Positions 56,817-64,000 of a stretch of DNA of 64,000 nucleotides are shown piece after piece. Position 1 is the first letter of the stretch. Every line of letters begins with the position of its first letter. The DNA is taken from assembly GCF_004803895.1 (NCBI RefSeq), contig NZ_CP021978.1, positions 2,046,001 to 2,110,000 on the forward strand, in the 5' to 3' direction. A program made the translations under genes and the position numbers. The stretch is from Streptomyces hawaiiensis. Its GTDB lineage: Bacteria; Actinomycetota; Actinomycetes; Streptomycetales; Streptomycetaceae. The notes under the pieces were generated by a model, which saw only the letters and a list, made by a program, of their open reading frames with translations, was not told the DNA's origin and ran no database searches.

Positions 56817-57215
56817 GTGATTGTCCGTTCGTTCAAGGAGATCGAAGGTACCGACCGGCACGTGAAGGCCGCGTCCGGTACGTGGGAGAGCAAGCGCATC
56901 GTCCTCGCCAAGGAGAAGGTCGGTTTCTCCCTGCACGAGACGGTCCTGTACGCGGGTACGGAGACGTCGATGTGGTACGCGAACCACATCGAGGCCGTCG
57001 TCTGTGTGGAGGGCGAGGCCGAGCTGACCGACCACGAGACCGGGCAGAAGCACACCATCACGCCCGGCACCATGTACCTCCTGGACGGGCACGAGAGGCA
57101 CACGCTGCGGGTCAAGCAGGACTTCCGCTGCCTCTGCGTGTTCAACCCGCCCGTGACCGGACGGGAGGACCACGACGAGAACGGCGTCTACCCGCTGCTC
57201 ACCGAGGAGGTGTGA
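56817..57215 (+). CDS. ectC: ectoine synthase
   Basis: A 132-residue cupin that closes the ring of N4-acetyl-diaminobutyrate to form ectoine, with iron as metal. [36 protein letters not shown] and [32 protein letters not shown] are the family's conserved stretches and include the Glu, Tyr and His metal ligands. GTG 56817 is preceded by AGGAGG. ectD starts seven bases after its stop. Confidence 0.97.
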   Translation: MIVRSFKEIEGTDRHVKAASGTWESKRIVLAKEKVGFSLHETVLYAGTETSMWYANHIEAVVCVEGEAELTDHETGQKHTITPGTMYLLDGHERHTLRVKQDFRCLCVFNPPVTGREDHDENGVYPLLTEEV

Positions 57216-57222
57216 CGTTTCC

Positions 57223-58131
57223 ATGACCGCCACCACCGAGACCACCACCGGTATCCCGGACCTCTATCCCAGTCGCGGTGCCGCCGAGGCACTGACCCCG
57301 CGCCAGGACCCGGTCGTCTGGGGCGCACCCGACGCCCCGGGCCCGGTCGCCCCGGCCGACCTGCTGTCCTTCGAGCGTGACGGCTTCCTGGCCATCGACG
57401 AGCTCATCACCGAGGACGAGGTCGCGGTCTACCGCAACGAGCTGAACCGGCTGGTGAACGACCCGGACATGCGGGCCGACGAGCGGTCGATCGTCGAGCC
57501 GACGTCCAAGGAGATCCGCACGGTCTTCGAGGTGCACAAGATCAGCGAGGTGTTCGCCCGGCTGGTCCGCGACGAGCGGGTCGTCGGACGGGCGCGGCAG
57601 ATCCTCGGCTCGGACGTGTACGTCCACCAGTCGCGGATCAACGTCAAGCCGGGGTTCGGCGCCAGTGGCTTCTACTGGCACTCGGACTTCGAGACGTGGC
57701 ACGCCGAGGACGGCCTGCCGCGGATGCGCACGGTGTCGGTCTCGATCGCGCTGACCGAGAACTACGACACCAACGGCGGACTCATGATCATGCCGGGGTC
57801 GCACAAGACGTTCCTCGGGTGTGCGGGGGAAACGCCGAAGGACAACTACAAGAAGTCGCTGCAGATGCAGGACGCGGGCACGCCCTCCGACGAGGCGCTC
57901 ACCCAGATGGCCACGCAGCACGGCATCAAGTTGTTCACGGGCAAGGCGGGGTCGGCGACCTGGTTCGACTGCAACGCCATGCACGGTTCCGGCGACAACA
58001 TCACGCCGTTCCCGCGCAGCAACGTGTTCATCGTGTTCAACAGCGTGGAGAACACGGCGGTGGAACCGTTCGCGGCTCCGGTGCGACGGCCGGAGTTCAT
58101 CGGGGCGCGGGACTTCACGCCGGTGAAGTGA
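57223..58131 (+). CDS. ectD: ectoine hydroxylase
   Basis: A 302-residue Fe(II)/2-oxoglutarate dioxygenase that converts ectoine to 5-hydroxyectoine. Iron ligands are His153 and Asp155 in FYWHSDFETWHAEDG and His254 in NAMHGSGDN. Arg265 is suited to bind 2-oxoglutarate. The HSDFETWH consensus is specific to EctD. ATG 57223 follows GAGGAGG, which lies in the ectC end. A strong terminator stands 17 bases after the stop, so ectABCD ends here; no ask_ect gene is attached. Confidence 0.97.
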   Translation: MTATTETTTGIPDLYPSRGAAEALTPRQDPVVWGAPDAPGPVAPADLLSFERDGFLAIDELITEDEVAVYRNELNRLVNDPDMRADERSIVEPTSKEIRTVFEVHKISEVFARLVRDERVVGRARQILGSDVYVHQSRINVKPGFGASGFYWHSDFETWHAEDGLPRMRTVSVSIALTENYDTNGGLMIMPGSHKTFLGCAGETPKDNYKKSLQMQDAGTPSDEALTQMATQHGIKLFTGKAGSATWFDCNAMHGSGDNITPFPRSNVFIVFNSVENTAVEPFAAPVRRPEFIGARDFTPVK

Positions 58132-58147
58132 CCGTGTGACAGAGCTG

Positions 58148-58193
58148 CCGGGTGGGGCCTCCTCGTGTGGGACGGGAGGCCCCGCCCGGTTTT
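58148..58193 (+). terminator. intrinsic terminator of ectABCD
   Basis: Positions 58148-58162 pair with 58175-58189 (15 pairs, one G-T wobble) around a 12-base loop, followed by TTTT at 58190-58193. It is the most classical intrinsic terminator in the window. It also abuts the convergent gene's stop at 58195 and may stop that transcript too. Confidence 0.9.
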
Positions 58194-58194
58194 G

Positions 58195-59247
58195 TCATGC
58201 CGACAGGACCTCCAGGAGGCGGTCGACGTCCGCCGGGGTGTTGTAGAGGTGGAACGCGGCCCGCAGGTTCCCGGCCCGGTTCGAGACCTCGATGCCCGCC
58301 CGGCTCAGTTCGTCCTGCCGGTGGCCCAGCCCCGGCACCGACACGATCGCCGAGCCGGGTGCGGGCACCGGCTCGTGGCCCAGCCCGGCGAGCCCGGCGC
58401 GGAAGCGGTCCGCGAGGCCGACGTCGTGGGCGTGCACGACGTCGACGCCGATCTCCTCCAGCAGCTCCAGTGAGGCGCGCAGCCCCGCGTAGGTGAAGAG
58501 GGCGGGACTGACGTCGAACCGCCGCGCGGAGTGGGCGAGTTCCTCGACGGGGCCGTAGCAGCTGTCCCAGGGGCGTTCCCCGGCGACCCAGCCGGCGAGC
58601 AGCGGTGTGAGCCCGCCGAAGTCCTGCGGGGCGACGAAGAACGAGGCCCCGTGCGGGCCCAGGAGCCACTTGAATCCGACGGCGGCCAGGAAACCGTCGG
58701 CGTCGGCCTCCATCGGCAGCCAGCCGGCCGACTGGGAGGCGTCGACATAGGTGCGGGCGCCGTGCGCCCGGGCCGCCTCGCGCACCGCGGGCAGATCGGC
58801 GAGGCGGCCGTCGGCGGACTGGGCGGCGCTGACCGCGACGAGCGCGGTGCCGGGGCGGACCGACTCGGCGAGCCGTTCCAGGGGCACGGCACGCACCTTG
58901 AGGTCGCCGCGCACATGGAACGGGTTCACCAGCGACGCGAAGTCGCCCTCCGCCGTGAGGACTTCGGCGCCGGCGGGCAGCGAGGCGGCGATCAGCCCGC
59001 CGTACTCGGCGACCGACGCCCCGGTCGCGACGCGCTCGGCCGGAACGCCGGCCAGCCGCGCGAAGGCGGCGCGGGCGGCCTCCACGTCCTCGTACAGGGG
59101 ACCCAGGGGCGCGCCCTCGGCGCGCATCCGCACCGCCTGCTGGACAGCGCTGACGGTGCGGGCGGGCAGGAGCCCGTTGCTCGCGGTGTTGAGGAAGGTC
59201 TGCTTCGGGGTGAACTCGGCACGGACGAGGTTCTCGAAGGTCTCCAT
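58195..59247 (-). CDS. class V aminotransferase (cysteine desulfurase-like fold)
   Basis: A 350-residue PLP enzyme of the class V family. The PLP lysine is Lys193 in GFKWLLGPHG and the cofactor Asp is in TYVDASQSAGWLP. FLNTASNGLLP at the start is typical of SufS- and kynureninase-related proteins, but no active-site cysteine loop of true desulfurases is obvious, so the reaction is open. ATG 59247 is preferred over ATG 59283; neither has a strong ribosome site. It converges on ectD. Confidence 0.85.
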   Translation of the reverse strand: METFENLVRAEFTPKQTFLNTASNGLLPARTVSAVQQAVRMRAEGAPLGPLYEDVEAARAAFARLAGVPAERVATGASVAEYGGLIAASLPAGAEVLTAEGDFASLVNPFHVRGDLKVRAVPLERLAESVRPGTALVAVSAAQSADGRLADLPAVREAARAHGARTYVDASQSAGWLPMEADADGFLAAVGFKWLLGPHGASFFVAPQDFGGLTPLLAGWVAGERPWDSCYGPVEELAHSARRFDVSPALFTYAGLRASLELLEEIGVDVVHAHDVGLADRFRAGLAGLGHEPVPAPGSAIVSVPGLGHRQDELSRAGIEVSNRAGNLRAAFHLYNTPADVDRLLEVLSA

Positions 59248-59343
59248 GGGACCACTGTGCGTCCCCTGGATCTCCCCGTCCATGGCCGGTTTCTGTATGA
59301 CGCCGCCAAGGAGCGCTTATGCATGCGCTCCGAGCTGGGCGTT

Positions 59344-60060
59344 TCAGTGCTGGGGCACGGCGCAGCCGTCCGGGCCGCAGGCGTCCACGCCGTCGACGCC
59401 GTCGACGATCTTCAGGGGCGGTCGCTCGCCGTACGCCTGGGTCAGGGCCTGGGCGAAGACCTCGGCGGGCTGGGCGCCGGAGACGCCGTACTTGCGGTCG
59501 AGGACGAAGAACGGCACGCCGCTCGCCCCGAGCTGCGCGGCCTCGCGCTCGTCGGCGCGGACCTCGTCGGCGTACGCACCCGGGTCGGCGAGCACCGCGC
59601 GCACGGCCTCAGCGTCCAGCCCGGCGGCCGAGGCGAGCTCCACCAGCAGCTCGTCGTCGTCGAAGACGGAGCGCTCCTCCGCGAAGTTGGCCCGGTACAG
59701 CAGGTCGAGGAGCTGCTCCTGGCGGCCCTGCTCCTTGGCGAAGTGGAGCAGGCGGTGCATGTCGAAGGTGCTGCCGTGGTCGCGGCCCCGGGTGCGGTAG
59801 TCGAGCCCCTCGGCGGCGGCCTGGGCCCCCAGGTTGTCCTCCCCGGCCTCGGCCTGGGCGGCGCTCATCCCGTACTTCTTGGTGAGCATCGTGATCACGG
59901 GCTGGATGTCGTCCTTGGCGCGGCCCGGATCCAGCTCGAAGGAGCGGTGCACCACCTCGACCTCGTCGCGGTACGGGAAGTCCCGCAGCGCCTTCTCGAA
60001 GCGGGCTTTGCCCACGTAGCACCAGGGGCAGGCGATGTCGCTCCAGATCTCGACGCGCAT
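59344..60060 (-). CDS. DsbA-family thioredoxin-fold protein (FrnE-like)
   Basis: A 238-residue cytoplasmic protein of the DsbA family. The active site CPWC is Cys11-Cys14 in SDIACPWCYVGKARFEKAL. The helical insert and the SGVPFFVLDRKYGVSGAQ cis-proline region follow. A second cysteine pair (CGPDGC) lies near the C-terminus, as in FrnE, where it works with the first pair. It probably acts in disulfide exchange or isomerisation; some members act in polyketide pathways but no such cluster is near. ATG 60060 is chosen; an 18-codon extension is open. Confidence 0.88.
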   Translation of the reverse strand: MRVEIWSDIACPWCYVGKARFEKALRDFPYRDEVEVVHRSFELDPGRAKDDIQPVITMLTKKYGMSAAQAEAGEDNLGAQAAAEGLDYRTRGRDHGSTFDMHRLLHFAKEQGRQEQLLDLLYRANFAEERSVFDDDELLVELASAAGLDAEAVRAVLADPGAYADEVRADEREAAQLGASGVPFFVLDRKYGVSGAQPAEVFAQALTQAYGERPPLKIVDGVDGVDACGPDGCAVPQH

Positions 60061-60134
60061 GTCTCGGCTCTCTCCAGGTCGTACGGGTTCGGAGACTCTC
60101 TCCACCAAGTGCATGAACGTTCAAGCAGCGGACT

Positions 60135-60629
60135 TCATTCCCCGGCCAGGGCGAACCGCATCCGCAGGTGGTGATGGGCCGGCCCGGCCGGCTCCGGGAC
60201 CCATCCCTGCCGCCGGTAGAACCCCTGCGCCCGCCGGTTGTCCACGTGCACCTCGAGCACGGCCGTACGCCTGCCGTCGGCCTGCCACTCCTCGACGCAG
60301 GCCGCGTGCAGCACGGTGCCGACGCCGGCGCGCCAGTGGTCGGGGTCGACGTGGAACTGGAACAGCTTCACCGTGTCCGCCGGGCCGCCTTCGGGGGTGC
60401 GGAAGGAGGCCAGGCCGATGATGCGGCCCGCCTCCACGACGCACAGCACACGGCCGTCCGGCCGGGTGAGGGCGCTGCGCCAGGAGGCGGTCCAGTCGGT
60501 ACCGTCCTGCGGCACTCCGCCGGGGTAGTACGTCGCCCTGGCCCGGGCGTGCAGCGCGACCACGTCCGCCACCTCGGCGGGCAGGACGGTACGGATCACA
60601 CGGTCTGAGGTCACTCGGTCCCTGATCAT
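60135..60629 (-). CDS. GNAT-family N-acetyltransferase
   Basis: A 164-residue acyl-CoA-dependent acetyltransferase. The cofactor loop is HVDPDHWRAGVGTVLHAACVEEW, with the R-A-G-V-G form of the Q/RxxGxG/A motif. LEVHVDNRRAQGFYRRQGWVPE is the usual fourth motif with the Asn and Tyr. The acceptor is unknown. It lies 74 bases before the DsbA-like gene on the same strand, so cotranscription is possible. Confidence 0.85.
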   Translation of the reverse strand: MIRDRVTSDRVIRTVLPAEVADVVALHARARATYYPGGVPQDGTDWTASWRSALTRPDGRVLCVVEAGRIIGLASFRTPEGGPADTVKLFQFHVDPDHWRAGVGTVLHAACVEEWQADGRRTAVLEVHVDNRRAQGFYRRQGWVPEPAGPAHHHLRMRFALAGE

Positions 60630-60675
60630 GGAATCGATGACGTGCTCGGGCCGGGAAACGGTTCCCGGCGCGGCC

Positions 60676-61284
60676 TCAGCCGCCGTCGCGCAGATCGTTC
60701 GGCCAGGACGCCCTGAACTCGATGTGGTCGTACGTCACCACGCAGCCCTCCCCCATCGGGGACTGGGTCATGAAGCCGACCAGGGCCGCGTCCGTCTCCT
60801 TCTCGGCGCCGAGGGTGAAGAGGCGGACGAAGGTCCAGCGTTCGCCGTCGCGGGAGGCGTGGAAGGCGAAGGCGCGGCCGGTGCGGCTGACCCGGAGCCA
60901 GACGGAACTGCCGTCCACGGTGAAGGAGTTGGCGTCGTCGGAGTGGCCCCGGGTCACCACCGTGCAGACGGTGGGGACGTCCGGGGAGTACTCCAGGCAG
61001 AGCTTGGCCCAGGCCCGCTCCCCCACGTGGACGTAGAGCACCCCGGCGTCGAAGGCCGCGCCGAACCCGACGGTGACCTTCGCGATCAGCTGGAAGTCGC
61101 CCTCCGGCGCCCCGAGCAGCCGAGGCGCGTCGGAAGCGGGGTCCAGCCCCTCACCGGTGGGCGGAACGAACCGATCCTGCCGCGGCCCGGCCCACCCGGT
61201 GAGCACGCCACCCTCGTAGGACCACTGCGCCTCGGGCCCGTACGCACGCAGGAGGAACGGAAGTTCGGGAAGTTCGAGATCCAT
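60676..61284 (-). CDS. DUF1349-family concanavalin-like beta-sandwich protein
   Basis: A 202-residue soluble protein of the DUF1349 family. The pattern is DFQLIAKVTVGFGAAFDAGVLYVHVGERAWAKLCLEYSPD, then VTRGHSDDANSF, VWLRVSRTGRAFAFHASRDGERWTFVRLFTLG and VGFMTQSPMGEGCVVTYDHIEF, all typical of the concanavalin A-like lectin fold. It may bind a sugar; no catalytic residues are evident. No signal peptide is seen. It stands 98 bases after the dehydrogenase gene, on the same strand. Confidence 0.83.
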   Translation of the reverse strand: MDLELPELPFLLRAYGPEAQWSYEGGVLTGWAGPRQDRFVPPTGEGLDPASDAPRLLGAPEGDFQLIAKVTVGFGAAFDAGVLYVHVGERAWAKLCLEYSPDVPTVCTVVTRGHSDDANSFTVDGSSVWLRVSRTGRAFAFHASRDGERWTFVRLFTLGAEKETDAALVGFMTQSPMGEGCVVTYDHIEFRASWPNDLRDGG

Positions 61285-61382
61285 TCAACCGAGTCTTCCA
61301 GCTCCGCCCCCCAGGGGCGCGGGGAACTGCGCGACAGGCCACAACGGACCGGCACCCCGCAGCTCACCGCACCCCGGCGGCG

Positions 61383-62912
61383 CTATCGCTCCAAACGCCC
61401 GTTGAACCGCCGCGGCAGCCCCAGCGGGTTGTCGTCCCGCAGCTCCGCCGGCAGCAACGCCTCAGGCGTGTTCTGATACGCGACCGGCCGCATCCACCGC
61501 TCGATCGCCGTCCCACCGACCGACGTCGACGTGGACGTCGTGGCCGGGTACGGACCACCGTGATGCTGAGCCGGCGCGACGGCGACCCCCGTCGGCCAGC
61601 CGTTCACCAGCACGCGCCCGGCCAGCGGCGTCAGCTCCGCGAGGATCTCGGCGCCGCGGCCCTGCCCCGCCGCTTCCTCCTCGGACAACTGCACCGTCGC
61701 CGTCAGGTTGCCCGGCAGCCGCGACAGCACCGCCTTCACCTCGGTCTCGTCCTCGTAGCGGGCCACCACGGTGACCGGCCCGAAGCACTCCTCCAGGAGC
61801 AGGTCGTGCTCGCCCTCCGCCGCCAGCCTGCTCGCCGGCACCGTGAGGAAGCCCGCGCTGACGGTGTGCTCGCCGCCCGCGCCCGGGGTGACCGGGGAGT
61901 CGACGTCGGGCAGCCCGGCCCGCTCGGCGACGCCGGCGACGAAGTTGTCGCGCATGCGGTGGTCGAGCAGCACTCCGGCGTCGGTGTCGCTGACGGCGTC
62001 GGTCAGGGACTTCAGCAGGGCGTCACCGGCGGCGCCGGCCGGCGCGAGGACGAGGCCCGGCTTCACGCAGAACTGGCCCACGCCCATGGTCATCGAACCC
62101 GCGAGCCCCGTACCGATCGCCTCGGCCCGCTCGGCGGCGGCTGCCTCCGTGACGACGACCGGGTTCAGCGAGCCCAGCTCGCCGTGGAAGGGGATCGGGA
62201 CCGGGCGGGCGGCCGCCGCGTCGAAGAGCGCCCGGCCACCGCGCACGGAACCGGTGAAGCCGGCCGCCGCGACCAGCGGGTGCTTGATCAGCTCGATGCC
62301 CGCCTCGAAGCCGTGGACCAGGCCCACGACGCCCTCGGGGATGTCGTGCCGGGCGGCGGCGCGGCGCAGCACCTTGGCGACGTACTCGGACAGGGCCGGG
62401 TGGTCGGGGTGGGACTTGACGACGACCGGGCAGCCGGCCGCGAGGGCGCTCGCGGTGTCGCCGCCCGCGACGGAGAAGGCGAAGGGGAAGTTCGACGCCG
62501 AGTAGACGGCGACGACGCCCAACGACACCTTGTAGCGGCGCAGGTCCGGGATCGGCGGGGTCGCGGTGTCGTCGGGGTGGTTGATGACGACGTCGAGGAA
62601 GGCGCCCTCGTCGACGATGTCCGCGAAGGCCCGCAGCTGGTAGCAGGTGCGGGTGAGCTCGCCGGTCAGCCGGACCGGGCCGAGCGCGGTCTCGGCGTCG
62701 GCGGTCTCGACGAGGCCGTCCTTGGCCGCCTGAAGCTCGTCCGCGGCGGTGCGCAGGAAGGCCGCGCGGACCGTACGGTCGGCGAGGGCGCCGCGCGCCT
62801 CGTGCGCGGCGCGGACGGCGGTGTCCACCTCCTGGGCTGTGGCCTCCACCGCAACCTGTTCACGCTGCTTCCCGGTTCGGGGGTCGACACTCCAGACTGG
62901 TGCTGCTGCCAC
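61383..62912 (-). CDS. aldehyde dehydrogenase, 2-ketoglutaric semialdehyde type
   Basis: A 509-residue NAD(P)-dependent aldehyde dehydrogenase. The base is Glu245 in FHGELGSLNPVVV and the nucleophile Cys282 in GVGQFCVKPG. YSASNFPFAFSVAGGDTASALAAGCPVVVKSHPDHP is characteristic of the 2-ketoglutaric semialdehyde dehydrogenase group used in pentose, glucarate and hydroxyproline breakdown. No other pathway gene is in the window. GTG 62912 has GGAGGGA six bases upstream. A divergent IclR-type regulator starts 132 bases away. Confidence 0.9.
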   Translation of the reverse strand: MAAAPVWSVDPRTGKQREQVAVEATAQEVDTAVRAAHEARGALADRTVRAAFLRTAADELQAAKDGLVETADAETALGPVRLTGELTRTCYQLRAFADIVDEGAFLDVVINHPDDTATPPIPDLRRYKVSLGVVAVYSASNFPFAFSVAGGDTASALAAGCPVVVKSHPDHPALSEYVAKVLRRAAARHDIPEGVVGLVHGFEAGIELIKHPLVAAAGFTGSVRGGRALFDAAAARPVPIPFHGELGSLNPVVVTEAAAAERAEAIGTGLAGSMTMGVGQFCVKPGLVLAPAGAAGDALLKSLTDAVSDTDAGVLLDHRMRDNFVAGVAERAGLPDVDSPVTPGAGGEHTVSAGFLTVPASRLAAEGEHDLLLEECFGPVTVVARYEDETEVKAVLSRLPGNLTATVQLSEEEAAGQGRGAEILAELTPLAGRVLVNGWPTGVAVAPAQHHGGPYPATTSTSTSVGGTAIERWMRPVAYQNTPEALLPAELRDDNPLGLPRRFNGRLER

Positions 62913-62964
62913 CGCGGGTCCCTCCACACATGTATTGCCGCAGTACTGGGTCATCCACCAGGGG

Positions 62965-63006
62965 CGTTCGATATGCTGAACGCTGTCTCTGATGATGAAT
63001 ATGCTG
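62965..63006. promoter_or_regulatory. candidate IclR operator between divergent genes
   Basis: CGTTC at 62965-62969 and GAACG at 62978-62982 form an inverted repeat with an eight-base spacer. The octamer ATATGCTG occurs in that spacer (62971-62978) and again at 62999-63006. The region is AT-richer than its surroundings and lies between the dehydrogenase and the IclR gene, where such a regulator would be expected to bind. Confidence 0.45.
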
Positions 63007-63044
63007 TGGAGACTATTTCGCGTCCAACGAAGGGGTCAAGGGCG

Positions 63045-63818
63045 ATGTCGGCTGGCGAGACGGGCGGCGGGGCGCAGGTCAAGTCCGCGGTACGAACGGT
63101 TGAACTGCTCGAATACTTCGCCGGACGCCCCGGCATGCACTCCCTCGCGGCGGTCCAGGAGGCCGTCGGATATCCCAAGTCCAGCCTCTACATGCTGCTG
63201 CGCACCCTGGTCGAGCTGGGCTGGGTGGAGACGGACGCGACGGGCACGCGGTACGGCATCGGGGTGCGGGCCCTGCTGGTCGGCACCTCGTACATCGACG
63301 GTGACGAGGTCGTCGCGGCGGCCCGCCCGACGCTGGACCGGCTCTCGGACGACACGACCGAGACGATCCACCTCGCCCGCCTCGACGGCACCAACGTCGT
63401 CTACCTGGCCACCCGCCAGTCGCAGCACTACCTGCGACCCTTCACCCGGGTCGGCCGCCGGCTGCCCGCGCACTCCACGTCCCTCGGCAAGGCGCTGCTG
63501 AGCACCTACTCCGACGAGCAGGTCCGCAAGATGCTCCCGGAGACGCTGCCCGCGCTGACCGAGCACACGATCACCGACCGGGAGAAGCTCATCGAGGAGC
63601 TGCGCCAGGTGCGGGAGCAGGGCTTCGCCGTGGACCGCGAAGAGAACACGCTGGGGCTGCGCTGCTTCGGTGTGGCGATCCCGTACCGCACCCCGGCGCG
63701 GGACGCGATCAGCTGCTCGGTGCCGGTGGCCCGGCTGACCCCGGCGCACGAGCAGCTGGTGAAGGACGCGCTCTTCGACGCCCGGGACCGGCTGACACTG
63801 GCAACCCGTAGGCTCTGA
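63045..63818 (+). CDS. IclR-family transcriptional regulator
   Basis: A 257-residue regulator. The winged helix lies at about 15-75 (VKSAVRTVELLEYFAGRPGMHSLAAVQEAVGYPKSSLYMLLRTLVELGWVETD), and the effector domain follows with LRPFTRVGRRLPAHSTSLGKALLSTYSD and DREENTLGLRCFGVAIPYRTP, the standard IclR signatures. It probably controls the divergent aldehyde dehydrogenase in response to a sugar acid or related compound. ATG 63045 has AAGGG upstream; a very long frame extends back across the divergent gene but is a shadow. Confidence 0.93.
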   Translation: MSAGETGGGAQVKSAVRTVELLEYFAGRPGMHSLAAVQEAVGYPKSSLYMLLRTLVELGWVETDATGTRYGIGVRALLVGTSYIDGDEVVAAARPTLDRLSDDTTETIHLARLDGTNVVYLATRQSQHYLRPFTRVGRRLPAHSTSLGKALLSTYSDEQVRKMLPETLPALTEHTITDREKLIEELRQVREQGFAVDREENTLGLRCFGVAIPYRTPARDAISCSVPVARLTPAHEQLVKDALFDARDRLTLATRRL

Positions 63819-63821
63819 GGC

Positions 63822-64000
63822 ATGAACGTCGAGCTGCGCCAGGTCCACGACAGCGATCTGCCGGTCTTCTTCCGGCAGATGAACGACCCCGAGTCCCTGA
63901 CTATGGCGGCCTTCACCCCGGAGGATCCGGCCGACCGGGCCGCCTTCGACACCCGGTGGTCCCGGCAGCGCTCCTCCCCCGACATCGTCGCCCGTACGGT
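63822..64000 (+). CDS. GNAT-family N-acetyltransferase, N-terminal part (cut by window end)
   Basis: The first 59 codons of a gene that starts three bases after the IclR stop. It begins MNVELRQVHDSDLPVFFRQMNDPES and continues MAAFTPEDPADRAAFDTRWSRQRSS, the first strand and helices of RimJ/RimL-like GNAT enzymes. The cofactor loop lies beyond the window. Cotranscription with the IclR gene is likely from the spacing. Confidence 0.75.
   Translation, partial: MNVELRQVHDSDLPVFFRQMNDPESLTMAAFTPEDPADRAAFDTRWSRQRSSPDIVART

Noticed and set aside
59344..60060. DsbA-like protein as part of an antibiotic cluster
   Set aside because: FrnE-type proteins occur in polyketide clusters, but no synthase, regulator or resistance gene is nearby.
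61560..63818. 752-codon frame with an IclR C-terminus
   Set aside because: The upstream part is antisense to the aldehyde dehydrogenase. The IclR protein starts at ATG 63045 with a ribosome site and normal length.

Overview
The window looks like an ordinary core-chromosome segment of a Streptomyces species. Evidence is the very high GC content with strong third-position bias, frequent GTG starts, chains of ATGA/GTGA overlapping genes, a gbn nucleoid-protein gene, a LAXTG sortase substrate, an ectABCD operon and a bldA-type TTA codon. The gene order resembles, from memory and not checked, the SCO1818 to SCO1870 stretch of S. coelicolor (gbn = SCO1839, pitH2 = SCO1845, ectABCD = SCO1864-1867). 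I saw no tRNA, rRNA, CRISPR array, insertion sequence, prophage or secondary-metabolite synthase.

Layout. Positions 1-5.5 kb hold the tldD end and tldE/pmbA protease pair, tyrS, two small membrane-protein genes, a 71-residue hypothetical gene and moaA. Positions 5.6-16.3 kb hold a DUF485/acetate-type symporter pair, two tandem secreted subtilases, a CopD-like membrane protein, a YhhN and sterol-desaturase-like pair, a DnaQ-BRCT exonuclease, a Cys-rich small protein and SURF1. Positions 16.5-23.1 kb hold a GH15 enzyme, an atypical SDR, a translationally coupled Asp23/AmaP/DUF6286 envelope-stress cluster and a crotonase. Positions 23.2-30.6 kb hold gbn with a GATC-rich stretch, an ABC-F ATPase, a VOC protein, an unrecognised 466-residue protein, an alpha/beta hydrolase, a class II aldolase and a secreted GH25 muramidase carrying the only TTA codon I found.

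Positions 30.7-32.3 kb hold a Pho-box-preceded phosphate transporter and its small partner, closed by a UUCG terminator. Positions 32.37-49.8 kb are the centrepiece: a cobalamin riboswitch, a 19-codon leader ORF and a 13-gene corrin operon (cobD, cobQ, cobN, chlID-like, cobO, cobB, cobI, cobM, cobL, cbiG-cobJ, cobH, cbiX, cobC). Almost every junction overlaps or touches. The set mixes late-insertion genes (cobN, chlID, cobB) with genes typical of the early-insertion route (cbiX, cbiG), and several steps are not in the window.

Positions 49.8-54.6 kb hold a membrane protein, a LAXTG surface protein, an amidohydrolase, a PLP enzyme and a DinB protein. Positions 54.6-58.2 kb hold ectABCD with an AT-rich 339-base leader and a clear terminator. 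The end holds a class V aminotransferase, a DsbA-like protein, a GNAT protein, a DUF1349 protein, a ketoglutarate-semialdehyde-type dehydrogenase divergent from an IclR regulator, and a GNAT gene cut by the window edge.

The most interesting items are the leader ORF between the B12 riboswitch and cobD, the five-GATC cluster upstream of gbn, the 20-base perfect palindrome in front of the TTA-containing muramidase gene, the 15-bp hairpin covering the SURF1 start, and the coupled Asp23-type array.
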